From NCBI RefSeq assembly GCF_900106745.1, contig NZ_FNNV01000002.1, forward strand, positions 310,001 through 374,000: 64,000 bases of DNA, in the 5' to 3' direction. The notes beneath the pieces were generated by a model, which saw only the letters and a list, made by a program, of their open reading frames with translations, was not told where the DNA came from and ran no database searches. Shown piece after piece: positions 46,530 through 55,555 of this stretch. This DNA comes from Paenibacillus sp. CF384. GTDB lineage: Bacteria; Bacillota; Bacilli; Paenibacillales; Paenibacillaceae. The position numbers and the translations under genes are program-made. Each line of letters starts with the position of its first letter. Positions within the stretch are counted from its first letter, which is position 1.

Positions 46530-47900
46530 TTACATCACTTCCACATTCCCAATCTTGTAAAACCCATCTTGATCACGAAGTGCGTCCTGCAACCCTAGCT
46601 CAACTGCTCTAGAAACATCGCTTTCATTGGAATAAATCAGTTTTATTGATAAGGAATACGTCCCTTGCTCCCATTCTTCCGGGACGACAACTCGGTACGT
46701 CTCGCCAAAAACACATCCCGGCATCCAATTACGGCAATTCGAACCTTCCAGCTCCAGTATCTGGCTCATATGCGGCATGTCGGTCTGACTCATGCGAAGA
46801 AACAACTTATAAGCATGATATGCCGGTGCACTTCCTCGATTCTGCCATACGATACGCAAACGTTCTTTGCTGCCGCTTGACCACTTGTCGGCATACGAGA
46901 CGCTCTTCGGAAAAAACCAATAGCCAAGTTGGTTTGACAGCCGGGCGGCATAATCTCGGTTCTCTTCCAGCCACTTTCTTGGGTATCCATGGAAGCCGGC
47001 GTAAGTTGCATGTGTTTCTCGTACAGCATGCATTAATGGAATACCTTCCTGCCAGCAATCTGTTCGGACAGCAAAATGATAATGCTCCAATTCCAATACA
47101 ATCGGTTTATCTCGCCAGAAAGGCTCGAAATACTCGGGATTACGCAACGTGCTCTCGCCAAAGCGCTCAGCAAACCATTCTACGGAAATCCCGTCATCTC
47201 TAAGCGTGATACCTCTTTCCCGAATTGCCAACAAGATATATTCAGGTTCGTCGTTAGATTGATTGCGTGCACTCGCGACATCATCGCTAATCACCAATTG
47301 CGCATGCCGATAGCAACGGCAATGAAGGTCTAAGTGAGCAACTATGATATCAACCGGCCAATCCTGCTTACTCCCAAACGATGTATGAGCTTCACCCCAA
47401 TCCCCATAGCTGCCGATATCGACATATGCGAGCCAGGATTGACCATCGTAACGGGCAGCGAATGCTTTGTGAAATGCTTCTAGTTTTTCGAGAAAAATAG
47501 GATCTCCATAATCAGGCTCCCATATATTGCAGCCTTCCCCGCTTAAGAACAAACCTTTAGCCCCTGCTTCCATCACCCAGCGAGGAGTCGCGAATGTTTG
47601 ATTGTCATGAGTCTCCTTACAGGTGATTCGAAAGGCTATCGACAACCCAGACTTGACCCAGCGCTCGATCTCATTATCGATAACCTCCCATCGATAAACC
47701 CCCTCTTCAGGTTCGAGATAACTCCATGCAAGACGCAAGTACAAATGGTCCAGACCTGGAAAGTCCTCGAGCGGATCTTCCTCAAAGGAAGTGCCATAAT
47801 ACTTAAGGGTGTTGTCTAGTTGATGGACGTACCAGCCTTTATGTGGATTACGCATCGTTTTTTCCACATCCCAGTACTGCTCCAACATTCGTATATTCAT
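46530..47900 (-). CDS. DUF4832 protein, glycosidase-like
   Basis: This 456-residue protein has no signal peptide. The front resembles the barrel of GH42-like enzymes (MRNPHKGWYVHQLDN, LRLAWSYLEPEEGVYRWEVI), with an acidic active-site-like segment in VDIGSYGDWGEAH. The rear is the DUF4832 beta domain (RIVWQNRGSAPAYHAYKLFL). Such proteins sit in plant polysaccharide loci of Bacillota and are presumed glycosidases, though the activity is not established to my knowledge. The ATG follows GGAGG by about 11 bases. It comes right after the permease genes. Confidence 0.78.
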   Translation of the reverse strand: MNIRMLEQYWDVEKTMRNPHKGWYVHQLDNTLKYYGTSFEEDPLEDFPGLDHLYLRLAWSYLEPEEGVYRWEVIDNEIERWVKSGLSIAFRITCKETHDNQTFATPRWVMEAGAKGLFLSGEGCNIWEPDYGDPIFLEKLEAFHKAFAARYDGQSWLAYVDIGSYGDWGEAHTSFGSKQDWPVDIIVAHLDLHCRCYRHAQLVISDDVASARNQSNDEPEYILLAIRERGITLRDDGISVEWFAERFGESTLRNPEYFEPFWRDKPIVLELEHYHFAVRTDCWQEGIPLMHAVRETHATYAGFHGYPRKWLEENRDYAARLSNQLGYWFFPKSVSYADKWSSGSKERLRIVWQNRGSAPAYHAYKLFLRMSQTDMPHMSQILELEGSNCRNWMPGCVFGETYRVVVPEEWEQGTYSLSIKLIYSNESDVSRAVELGLQDALRDQDGFYKIGNVEVM

Positions 47901-47916
47901 TCGATTCTAGACCTCC

Positions 47917-48807
47917 CTATTCTTTGACCGATCCAAGCGTAATACCGTGAATAAAGTATCGTTGCAAGAAAGGGTATATAATAAACAGCGGCAGCATGCT
48001 TATGAATATTTTGGCTGAGTTGACCGTTTTGTTTGATAGCTTCATCAGCGTATTTAGTTGATCTTCGGTCATATTGGCACTGTTCAAATTCATCTGCACG
48101 ACGATTTGATTCAAATAAGTTTGCAGGGGCTGTTTCTCTTCGCTATGAATTAGAATCAAACCGTCGAAGAAAGCATTCCAATGGCCAACCATTGAGAACA
48201 GTGTGACTGTTGCGATGGCAGGCAGCGATAACGGGATATACATTCGCACTAGCCCCATCCAAGGTCCAGCTCCATCTATTGCCATTGCATCATCAAGCTC
48301 CTTGGGCAAGTTCCGAAAAAAGTTCATAAGCAGAATGACGTTAAACACAGGGACTGCTCCAGGCAGCACGAGTGCCCAGATCGAGTCAAGCAAGTGCAAA
48401 TCTCGTATAGTCATATACCAAGGAACAAGTCCGCCGCTGAACAGCATCGTGAAGACCACGAACCACATATAAATGTTTCGGCTCCCGAATTGATTAACGC
48501 TGCGGGAGAGTGGATAAGCCATCAACACCGTGATTAGAAACTGAACGGCTACACCGAGTCCGACTCGCTTTAAGGAGTTAAGAAATGTTTTAAAAAACAA
48601 GTGATCATCTACGACCACCTTATACGCAGCCAAATTGAACTGCACTGGAAAAATCGTTACTTTGCCGGCCGACGCCGCCCCACTGTCACTAAAGGATAAA
48701 GCGAACAAATGTAGGATAGGAAACACGCTGATGGCGGCAATTAGCAGAAGCGCTCCGACTACAAACGCGTCTTCCGCTCTTCTTTTTATTGTAGTTTCGT
48801 ATATCAC
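47917..48807 (-). CDS. Carbohydrate ABC transporter permease (LplC/MalG type)
   Basis: This 296-residue membrane protein has six segments, the first around FVVGALLLIAAISVFPILHL, with the ATPase-contact loop DDAMAIDGAGPWMGLVRMYI and the C-terminal FIHGITLGSVKE. It starts at GTG 48807 after GGAGGAG. With the partner permease 22 bases upstream and two binding proteins, it forms the importer of this locus. The energising ATPase must be encoded elsewhere. Confidence 0.92.
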   Translation of the reverse strand: MIYETTIKRRAEDAFVVGALLLIAAISVFPILHLFALSFSDSGAASAGKVTIFPVQFNLAAYKVVVDDHLFFKTFLNSLKRVGLGVAVQFLITVLMAYPLSRSVNQFGSRNIYMWFVVFTMLFSGGLVPWYMTIRDLHLLDSIWALVLPGAVPVFNVILLMNFFRNLPKELDDAMAIDGAGPWMGLVRMYIPLSLPAIATVTLFSMVGHWNAFFDGLILIHSEEKQPLQTYLNQIVVQMNLNSANMTEDQLNTLMKLSNKTVNSAKIFISMLPLFIIYPFLQRYFIHGITLGSVKE

Positions 48808-48829
48808 GAGGCTCCTCCTCTACTCTGTT

Positions 48830-49717
48830 CTAGAAGATGCGATAGTTCGCGTACCTCGCGGCTAATCGGTACGAGATGACAATCAGAATAAAGCTAACGA
48901 TGGACTTCAGAAGTCCTACTGCAGTTGCAAGTTCGAATTGCGATTCAATTAGGCCCACCCGGTACACGTAAGTATCAATAATATCCGCGGATTGATAGAC
49001 GACTGGATTATATAAATTAAGGATTTGTTCGAAACCTGCGTTCAGAACGTTCTGCAATGCGAGCGTCGTGATGAGCACGACTGTTGTGGAGATCCCCGGA
49101 ATTGTGACGTAACGCAGACGCTGCCAACGGCCCGCTCCGTCTATCGCTGCCGATTCATATAAAGAAGGATTAATTCCCGTCAGCGCGGCGATAAACACGA
49201 TCGCGGAGAAACCGAATTCCTTCCAAACATCACTTCCGATTAGGATCGTTGGGAACCAATGGTTGTTGCCCATAAAGAGCACTGGTTCTGCCCCGAATAA
49301 ACCACCTATTTGATTCACGATCCCGTCAAAGGAGAACATCTGCGCCAAAATCCCTCCAAGTAAAACCCAGGAAATAAAGTGTGGTAAGTAGACGATTGTT
49401 TGTATCACGCGTTTCATCGTTTTAAACCTTAGCTCATTTAGAATCAGCGCGAAAAACAATGAGACCACTAAATTAGCAATGATTTTGCCGAACGCAATAA
49501 AGATGGTATTCTTAAAGACTTGATAACTATCAGGAATTTCAAACATATAATGGAAGTTTTCAAGCCCGACCCATCTCGATCCCCAGAATCCTTTGCTCGG
49601 ATTGAAACTTTCAAATGCCATAACGATTCCGAACATCGGGTACACGCTGAATATGAGCAGGATGACAATTCCGGGCAGTAGCATTGCGTGATAATGGAGG
49701 CTTTGCTTTATTTTCAT
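48830..49717 (-). CDS. Carbohydrate ABC transporter permease (LplB type)
   Basis: This 295-residue membrane protein begins MKIKQSLHYHAMLLPGIVIL and contains the EAA-type loop around YESAAIDGAGRWQRLRYVTI. The ATG follows AGGAG by 8 bases. It follows the binding-protein gene, whose 3' flank and the first codons of this permease are copied again at 55556-55580, where no permease follows. That shows which direction the duplication took its material from. Confidence 0.92.
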   Translation of the reverse strand: MKIKQSLHYHAMLLPGIVILLIFSVYPMFGIVMAFESFNPSKGFWGSRWVGLENFHYMFEIPDSYQVFKNTIFIAFGKIIANLVVSLFFALILNELRFKTMKRVIQTIVYLPHFISWVLLGGILAQMFSFDGIVNQIGGLFGAEPVLFMGNNHWFPTILIGSDVWKEFGFSAIVFIAALTGINPSLYESAAIDGAGRWQRLRYVTIPGISTTVVLITTLALQNVLNAGFEQILNLYNPVVYQSADIIDTYVYRVGLIESQFELATAVGLLKSIVSFILIVISYRLAARYANYRIF

Positions 49718-51320
49718 ATCTAGGACTCCTTAACGAGTTGCGCCAAACCGTAAAGCCCAGTTCAGCGCAAACTCTCGTTACATTAGTAGCCTTACTCGCC
49801 AAGCATCTCGTTGACTTCTTTCGTGATACTTTCCCCGCCTTGAGCATTCCAATCTTTAACAAACTGATCGAATGAATCCACTGGCGCATTACCCAAAATG
49901 ATTTTTAAGAACGCATCCAACTCCAACTTCGTCAAATTCACCCAACGTTTCTCCATCGTCGGTGTTACACCGTAGAAGTCACTGAATAACTTGTTGTTGG
50001 CAGATTCCTTAACCAGTGCTCCCATACCGTAGATTCGAGAGACAAGCTCCCCTGTCACATCCGGATTATCTTTCATCCATTGATCGCCCTTGCTGTAATT
50101 CTCAAACAATCTGGCTACATTCTCGATTTGATCCTTCGGCATGTTTCCGAGCGTGTCCTTGGACGCCCCATCAATCATTGCTGCCAAGTTCTTGTTATAT
50201 TGGACACCGAGATCGGCTTGCCAGAGCGGGAAATCCACAACCCAACCGTTCCAAGCTATTTTGTTTTCAAGCACTTCATTCTTATATGGATCCATAGTAG
50301 GTTCTTGCTGAATATTCAATATTTTGTAAAGCAACTCCGGATGCTTAAAGCCTTTCTTGACGACCGCAATTTCGCCTACTGGCGGTTCCTGCTTGCCGTA
50401 AAATTGTCCGTTCCCATCCTTTATGGTATATGCACGCCATTGTGATTCTTTATCGTTCTTCAACTGGTCGACAATTGGCCACCAGCCCGACCACCATGCA
50501 CCGAGAAAGACGCCTGCTTTACCGCTGGAAACTTTCTGCGCGAACTGATCGCTTTTTGTAGTTGCGAACTCTTTGTCAAGTACTCCTTTTGCATACAATT
50601 CATGCATGTTCGCAAGTGCCTGCTTCATTTCAGGCTGGGTCGAGCCATAAACGACCTTGCCTGATGCATCCTTGGTCCACAAGAATGGCTTCGCATCGTA
50701 AGCAAGAGCCAATGCTTCGAAACCGAACATGTTACGCGCGTTGCCGGAGTCTTCTTGGCCCGGAATACCTGTTGTTCCGTAATTCTTATTGAACGCTTCG
50801 ACGACCGTTGCCAAATCCGCCATATTCGTTGGCTCTTTCAACCCCAACTTGTCAAGCCAGTCTTTACGAACCCAAGCTAGACTAGACGAATTGTCGACTT
50901 GCCCCATTGATGCGACGCCATAAATCTTGCCGTCTCTGGTCAACGTCTCAATGGATTTACCCCCGTCTGATGCTAGTACGGTCTTCAGCGCATCTCCGAC
51001 GTATTTCTCATAATAAGGCGTCAGCTCCTCGATCATGTCGTCATTAATCAATTGCATGTAAGTCGTATAATCTACCGTGAAAATATCTGGCAAATCATCA
51101 CTAGCGATTGCTAGTTTAATCTTCTCGGTATAAGCCGGTTCTTTCTGACTCCACAGAAAATTCACATCGACGTTGAGTTGTTTCTTAACAAGATCAACCC
51201 ATCGGTTACCCGTTAAACTTTCACCATTCGGGATATGGTCGGCACCGTCCCTCACTTTTTTGACGAGATTAACGGTTACTTTCTCTGGCAGCGGCCCCAT
51301 TGGATCCGGAACTTCTTCGG
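49700..51320 (-). repeat. Direct repeat copy A (binding-protein gene)
   Basis: About 1.6 kb here is nearly identical to 55556-57176 (offset 5856 bases). Only a few base differences were seen, for example at 49813, 51028 and 51142. It covers most of the binding-protein gene, its downstream spacer and the first codons of the permease. The similarity continues at a lower level to about 51740. Confidence 0.9.
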
Positions 51321-51477
51321 ATATTGAATGATTGTCCGTCGAATCCACAGTTGCATTAGAACTTGTGTTGGACGCTGTGTTTGGCGTCTTGTCATTCGTG
51401 GTGTCCTTACTGCAAGCGGTGACAATCATCAGCATTGCTATGAGTGGCAGGAGTATTGCCGTTCTCACTTTTGCCAT
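49792..51477 (-). CDS. Sugar-binding lipoprotein (LplA type), copy 1
   Basis: This 561-residue lipoprotein has a lipobox cysteine in MLMIVTACSKD, an acidic/Ser-rich linker, then a large binding domain from DPMGPLPEKVTVNLVKKVRD to the end (ITKEVNEMLGE). It captures an oligosaccharide for the permeases encoded right after it. From the linker end onward it is the same as copy 2 except for one residue that I noticed (E/D in DDMIEELTPYY). The signal peptide and linker differ strongly. The gene is preceded by a relic of a regulator gene and a terminator. Confidence 0.93.
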   Translation of the reverse strand: MAKVRTAILLPLIAMLMIVTACSKDTTNDKTPNTASNTSSNATVDSTDNHSISEEVPDPMGPLPEKVTVNLVKKVRDGADHIPNGESLTGNRWVDLVKKQLNVDVNFLWSQKEPAYTEKIKLAIASDDLPDIFTVDYTTYMQLINDDMIEELTPYYEKYVGDALKTVLASDGGKSIETLTRDGKIYGVASMGQVDNSSSLAWVRKDWLDKLGLKEPTNMADLATVVEAFNKNYGTTGIPGQEDSGNARNMFGFEALALAYDAKPFLWTKDASGKVVYGSTQPEMKQALANMHELYAKGVLDKEFATTKSDQFAQKVSSGKAGVFLGAWWSGWWPIVDQLKNDKESQWRAYTIKDGNGQFYGKQEPPVGEIAVVKKGFKHPELLYKILNIQQEPTMDPYKNEVLENKIAWNGWVVDFPLWQADLGVQYNKNLAAMIDGASKDTLGNMPKDQIENVARLFENYSKGDQWMKDNPDVTGELVSRIYGMGALVKESANNKLFSDFYGVTPTMEKRWVNLTKLELDAFLKIILGNAPVDSFDQFVKDWNAQGGESITKEVNEMLGE

Positions 51478-51654
51478 TTCTACAACTCCCTTTTTTATAT
51501 TTTTTTATCTTGCTCTGTAATTGTAAGCCCTATCAGTACATGTGACGTAGAGTGATATATCTTCTAATGCCGTTGTTTTTGTACTCTCGTTACGATTGGA
51601 ACACATTCATCTAACCTCTTGAGCACATTGTTCGTAGTATGGATCTATAGCAAA

Positions 51655-51680
51655 ACGACACCTCTATTGAGGTGTCGGGG
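51655..51680 (-). terminator. Terminator, duplicated copy
   Basis: The stem CGACACCTC/GAGGTGTCG has a short loop and is followed on the minus strand by TTTTG. The same hairpin occurs at 57537-57560. Confidence 0.75.
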
Positions 51681-51745
51681 TTATCTCGCAGGCTGAACTG
51701 GTATTCGGTCGGCATTATACCTTACTGCAAGCCTCTTTGAAATAT
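51676..51745 (-). pseudogene. Relic of the C-terminus of a YesN-type regulator
   Basis: The minus strand encodes YFKEACSK, then after a one-base frame change MPTEYQFSLRD. This matches FKEKTGMLPTEYRISLRD of the intact regulator at 57546-58625. Some 20-25 residues remain. It shows that the duplicated block once included the end of the regulator gene. Confidence 0.75.
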
Positions 51746-51798
51746 TCATACGGCCCCTGCCGCTTTCGAGACTGGAGCCGCATACTTATATCATTTCA

Positions 51799-54700
51799 TT
51801 ATTGAACACTTACATCTTCAAAGCTCGCAAGATTCCATTCAGCAGACACGCCAATCTTGCCTGCTCCAAGTTCGTTTTGCGATACTCCACTAAAATAAGT
51901 CGTCCCGTTTACCTTTACTGTCGTGCTCCCAGCGTTGCGGATAATATCCACGGTATACCACGCAAATTGTGCACCAGTGAAAGGTACGGATTGCACTAAG
52001 GTACGCGTACCACCGACAACTTTGTACAAGTTGGCGGTCGTCGAGGCAGGAGCAAGCGTCAGCTCGTAATAATTGTTCGCGTCCACATAATTGTAGATTA
52101 CACCGTATTTATTGGAAGATGATCCGTAAGCCGAATAAAGCTTAACGCTGTAAGTGTAAGTCGAATTCCAAGTCGCACCGTTATAGATGGCCTTCTGGTA
52201 GCTCGTTGAACTCGTTTGCTTGTAAGCACCTGCTGTCGCCGACCAGCTGGCGCTGTCCGCCGTCCAGTTCTGTGCGAGGTTGTCGTCGAAGTTTTCCGTA
52301 TAGCCACTTGAAGCCGAAGTCGTAACATTCACTGCGCTGCTCGCTGCCGATACATTTCCTGCGACATCCTTCGCCTTGACCGTAAAGCTATATGCGGTAT
52401 TGGGGCTAAGACCCGTCACGGTGTAGCTCGTCGATGCGGTGCTGCCTGTAAGCGTCGAGCCGTAATAGACATCGTATCCCGTAACACCTACGTTATCAGT
52501 AGATGCGGTCCAACCCAGGTTAACCGTCGTATCTGTATGTGACGGCGAAGTTACAGCGGTTGGGGCCGTGGGGGCTGTCGTATCGGAAGAACTTACGGTT
52601 ACATCATCGAAACTGGCGGTGTTCCATTCAGCAGATACGCCAATCTTGCCTGCCCCAAGCTCGGTTTGCGATACGCCACTAAAATACGTCGTCCCGTTTA
52701 CCTTTACCGTCGTGTTCCCTGCGTTCCGAATAATCTCCACGGTATACCACGTATTCTGTGCACCGGTGAAAGGTACAGATTGCACTAAGGTACGTGTACC
52801 TCCAACAATTTTGTACAAGTTAGCGTTAGTCGATGCAGGAGCAAGCGTCAACTCGTAATAATTGTTCGCGTCTACGTAGTTATAGAGTACACCGTACTTA
52901 TTTGTAGATGAACCATAAGGTGAATAAAGCTTAACGCTATACGCATAGCTGGAATCCCAAGTCGCACCGTTATAGATTGCCTTCTGATAGGATGTCGAGC
53001 TCGTTTGCTTGTAAGCACCGGCTGTCGCCGACCAGTTGGCACTGTCCGCCGACCAGTTCTGAGCGAGGTTGTCATCGAAGTTTTCCGTGTAGCCGCTTGA
53101 AGCCGAAGTCGTAACATTCACTGCGCTGCTCGCTGCCGATACATTACCTGCAGCATCCTTCGCTTTGACCGTGAAGCTATAGGCAGTTGCATTCGTTAAG
53201 CCTGTAACTGTATAACTCGTCGATGATGTGCTGCCAGCAAGTGTCGTGCCGTAGTACACATCATATGCCGTCACACCGACGTTATCGGTAGAAGCAGTCC
53301 AGCTCAAGCTGACCGTGGTGTCTGTATGTGAAGTCGATGTCAGTGCAGTCGGCGTTGTTGGAGCAGAAGTATCGGAAGATCCACTTGGTCTGGCAATCTT
53401 CCAAATTCCGAAACAGCCGGTACCGACAAAAGCATAGCCAGTAGAAGGCTGCACACGGATTACCCCGGCTTCGCGAGCACCATCCTTGCCGAATTGCGGA
53501 TTCGGAACGCGCGTATTCCGCGTAAGAATAGTCCATGTCAAACCACCGTCAGTAGAACGCACGACGGATGCATCAGTCGTGTACGTGTTACCAGGGCCAC
53601 CAACGTAGACGATATCCGTATTCCCAGGGTCGACCGCGACCGTAATGATGTGCCGATTTCCCATCTGATCGACTGGAACAGAAGAGGTTATTTCGGTCAG
53701 CGTCGAAGTAGAGATATCATACTTATATAGACGATCCTGTGTAACGGCATATACTCGGTTACGCACTTGATCGTATTGCACATCTAAAATGTCTGCGGGC
53801 AAAGTCGATAACGTCGTCCATGATGCGCCTTGGGTTGTGGAACGCACCAGACTGCTTCCGTTCGCACCATAAAGCTCCTTCGAACCCGTCGGATTATGCG
53901 TAAACACTCCTGTTGCGCCACTCATCGTTGTCCAGTTATACCCGTTGTCCGTGCTCCTCTTATTCCAAGCAAACAAAATACTGCTGTTAACGGGATCTTG
54001 GTATGATACTGGGTCTCCAGATAGAACGATGCCTGTATTCGTTATCGTCCCGCCGTTATCTCGAGTAATGAAGAGATTTCGGGGACCATTATAATTGCCT
54101 ACAGGCGGTACGCCTCCATAATAGAGATTACCAGTGGCTGCATATGCACCGTAAACCCACCCACCCCAGACTTGCTGCATTAAATTTGTAATTTTCCAAG
54201 TTGCTCCTCCGTCTGTCGTCAACATACCGTCATAATCCTGGGAACCCAAGTAGGCGATATTGTCGTTATAGACGTTGAAACTGAAGTAACCGCCCGTCAT
54301 AATGCCATTATTTCCATTATTGGCCCATACCCATGTTGCGCCTCCGTCTGTGCTTTTGGTCATATAGTCTCCCCCAAATGACCATACAACAGAAGCGTTC
54401 GTTGGATGCCAGGTAAAGACAGCTTGACGATTATTATATGGAATGACACTTTTTGAATTATCGTAAGTAGAAACCGTCCAAGTCGCTCCCCCGTCGGACG
54501 TGTAGTAACGTTTATGGTCATATGCTCCTTCATTTGCTGCTATGGCCATCCGGTTCGGATCCACAGGGCTTACTTTTAAATTATAAGGATTAATTGTCGG
54601 GTAAGTGGACGACGTAACTTTTACGAAAGTTTCCCCGCTGTCGATCGATTTATATAAACCGTCTGCTTTGCTAAGAAACACGTAATTCCCATACCCTGAA

Positions 54701-55464
54701 GTTGGTACGATATCAAGTCCGTTAGCCGCCCCCGAGCTCTTGAGCGTGAACGTTACGCCACCATTAGTACTCTTATAAAACCCAGTACTGGTTGCGGAAT
54801 AGATAGCTCCAGAGGTCGGATGTACTCGCAAAATTCCGCCGGCATAAGTAGATGTACTCGCTAGCTTGGTCCATGTGCTGCCACCATCTGTTGATTTATA
54901 AATTGCTGGATCGACTGTGGGGGTTCCCCAACTGGTAATGTCCGAGGCGACTCTCGACCAATAAACCGTCTTTGTATAACCTGCGACTGCATCATAACTA
55001 CTCGGATCATAAGCAATTTGATCACGGAAGTCGCGATAACCACTAATGTTCTCAGGTCTAACACTCGTCCAAGACAAGCCCTTATCAGTTGTCAGATACA
55101 ATCCATTCCAAGCTGAAGGGCCAGAGTTCGCACCAACGGCAATCGCTCGGTTCGCATTTCGAGGATCTATCGCAACTCCCGAGTTGCCTCTAGAATCGTA
55201 GCCAATGTTAGCTGGCTCCCAATTCGCTCCTCCATCAGTACTACGGTACAATCCCCCAACGTCTGTTCCGTACAGCATGAAGTTCGGATCTGATTGTGAA
55301 ATCGCTATCCCTTGCGGCCATTGGCCGCCTTCGCCTCCCGCATTTCCCGCACCTGGTGTCGTCGATGTTTTGACCGGGAGGGGAATCCAAGATTCCGCCA
55401 TTACGTCCCCCCCGCCCAAAACTAGAATGAATGCCGATAAAAGTAAACTAATGATCTTTTTCAA
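51799..55464 (-). CDS. Secreted GH74-like beta-propeller protein with FN3 and binding modules
   Basis: This 1221-residue protein has a signal peptide (MKKIISLLLSAFILVLGGGD). A long repeat-rich propeller region covers about residues 40-690, with many YRSTDGGANW-like blades. Its start (GIAISQSDPNFMLYGTDVGG) resembles the front of GH74 xyloglucanases. Two copies of an FN3 domain (TAYDVYYGTTLAGS, TGYDVYYGSTLTGS) alternate with two near-identical jelly-roll modules (YTENFDDNLAQNW, NNYYELTLAPAST). It lacks an SLH or lipobox anchor. It is a likely endo-acting hydrolase on plant cell wall glycan whose products feed the importer. The gene lies between the two copies of the binding-protein gene. Confidence 0.85.
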   Translation of the reverse strand: MKKIISLLLSAFILVLGGGDVMAESWIPLPVKTSTTPGAGNAGGEGGQWPQGIAISQSDPNFMLYGTDVGGLYRSTDGGANWEPANIGYDSRGNSGVAIDPRNANRAIAVGANSGPSAWNGLYLTTDKGLSWTSVRPENISGYRDFRDQIAYDPSSYDAVAGYTKTVYWSRVASDITSWGTPTVDPAIYKSTDGGSTWTKLASTSTYAGGILRVHPTSGAIYSATSTGFYKSTNGGVTFTLKSSGAANGLDIVPTSGYGNYVFLSKADGLYKSIDSGETFVKVTSSTYPTINPYNLKVSPVDPNRMAIAANEGAYDHKRYYTSDGGATWTVSTYDNSKSVIPYNNRQAVFTWHPTNASVVWSFGGDYMTKSTDGGATWVWANNGNNGIMTGGYFSFNVYNDNIAYLGSQDYDGMLTTDGGATWKITNLMQQVWGGWVYGAYAATGNLYYGGVPPVGNYNGPRNLFITRDNGGTITNTGIVLSGDPVSYQDPVNSSILFAWNKRSTDNGYNWTTMSGATGVFTHNPTGSKELYGANGSSLVRSTTQGASWTTLSTLPADILDVQYDQVRNRVYAVTQDRLYKYDISTSTLTEITSSVPVDQMGNRHIITVAVDPGNTDIVYVGGPGNTYTTDASVVRSTDGGLTWTILTRNTRVPNPQFGKDGAREAGVIRVQPSTGYAFVGTGCFGIWKIARPSGSSDTSAPTTPTALTSTSHTDTTVSLSWTASTDNVGVTAYDVYYGTTLAGSTSSTSYTVTGLTNATAYSFTVKAKDAAGNVSAASSAVNVTTSASSGYTENFDDNLAQNWSADSANWSATAGAYKQTSSTSYQKAIYNGATWDSSYAYSVKLYSPYGSSTNKYGVLYNYVDANNYYELTLAPASTNANLYKIVGGTRTLVQSVPFTGAQNTWYTVEIIRNAGNTTVKVNGTTYFSGVSQTELGAGKIGVSAEWNTASFDDVTVSSSDTTAPTAPTAVTSPSHTDTTVNLGWTASTDNVGVTGYDVYYGSTLTGSTASTSYTVTGLSPNTAYSFTVKAKDVAGNVSAASSAVNVTTSASSGYTENFDDNLAQNWTADSASWSATAGAYKQTSSTSYQKAIYNGATWNSTYTYSVKLYSAYGSSSNKYGVIYNYVDANNYYELTLAPASTTANLYKVVGGTRTLVQSVPFTGAQFAWYTVDIIRNAGSTTVKVNGTTYFSGVSQNELGAGKIGVSAEWNLASFEDVSVQ

Positions 55465-55555
55465 GCACTGTCACCATCCCTTGTTTAATTGTGTACTACT
55501 TCACAATCTCCAAGCTAAATTGAAGCGTTACCCATTTTTCCGCGTAGTACTGAAA

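Larger units (their letters stand above)
51478..51798. other. Intergenic region with regulator relic, 321 bases
   Basis: This region holds a terminator hairpin (51655-51680), a relic of the end of a response regulator (51680-51745) and the likely promoter of binding-protein copy 1. It aligns with 57357-57620, at lower similarity than the binding-protein genes themselves. Confidence 0.7.
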
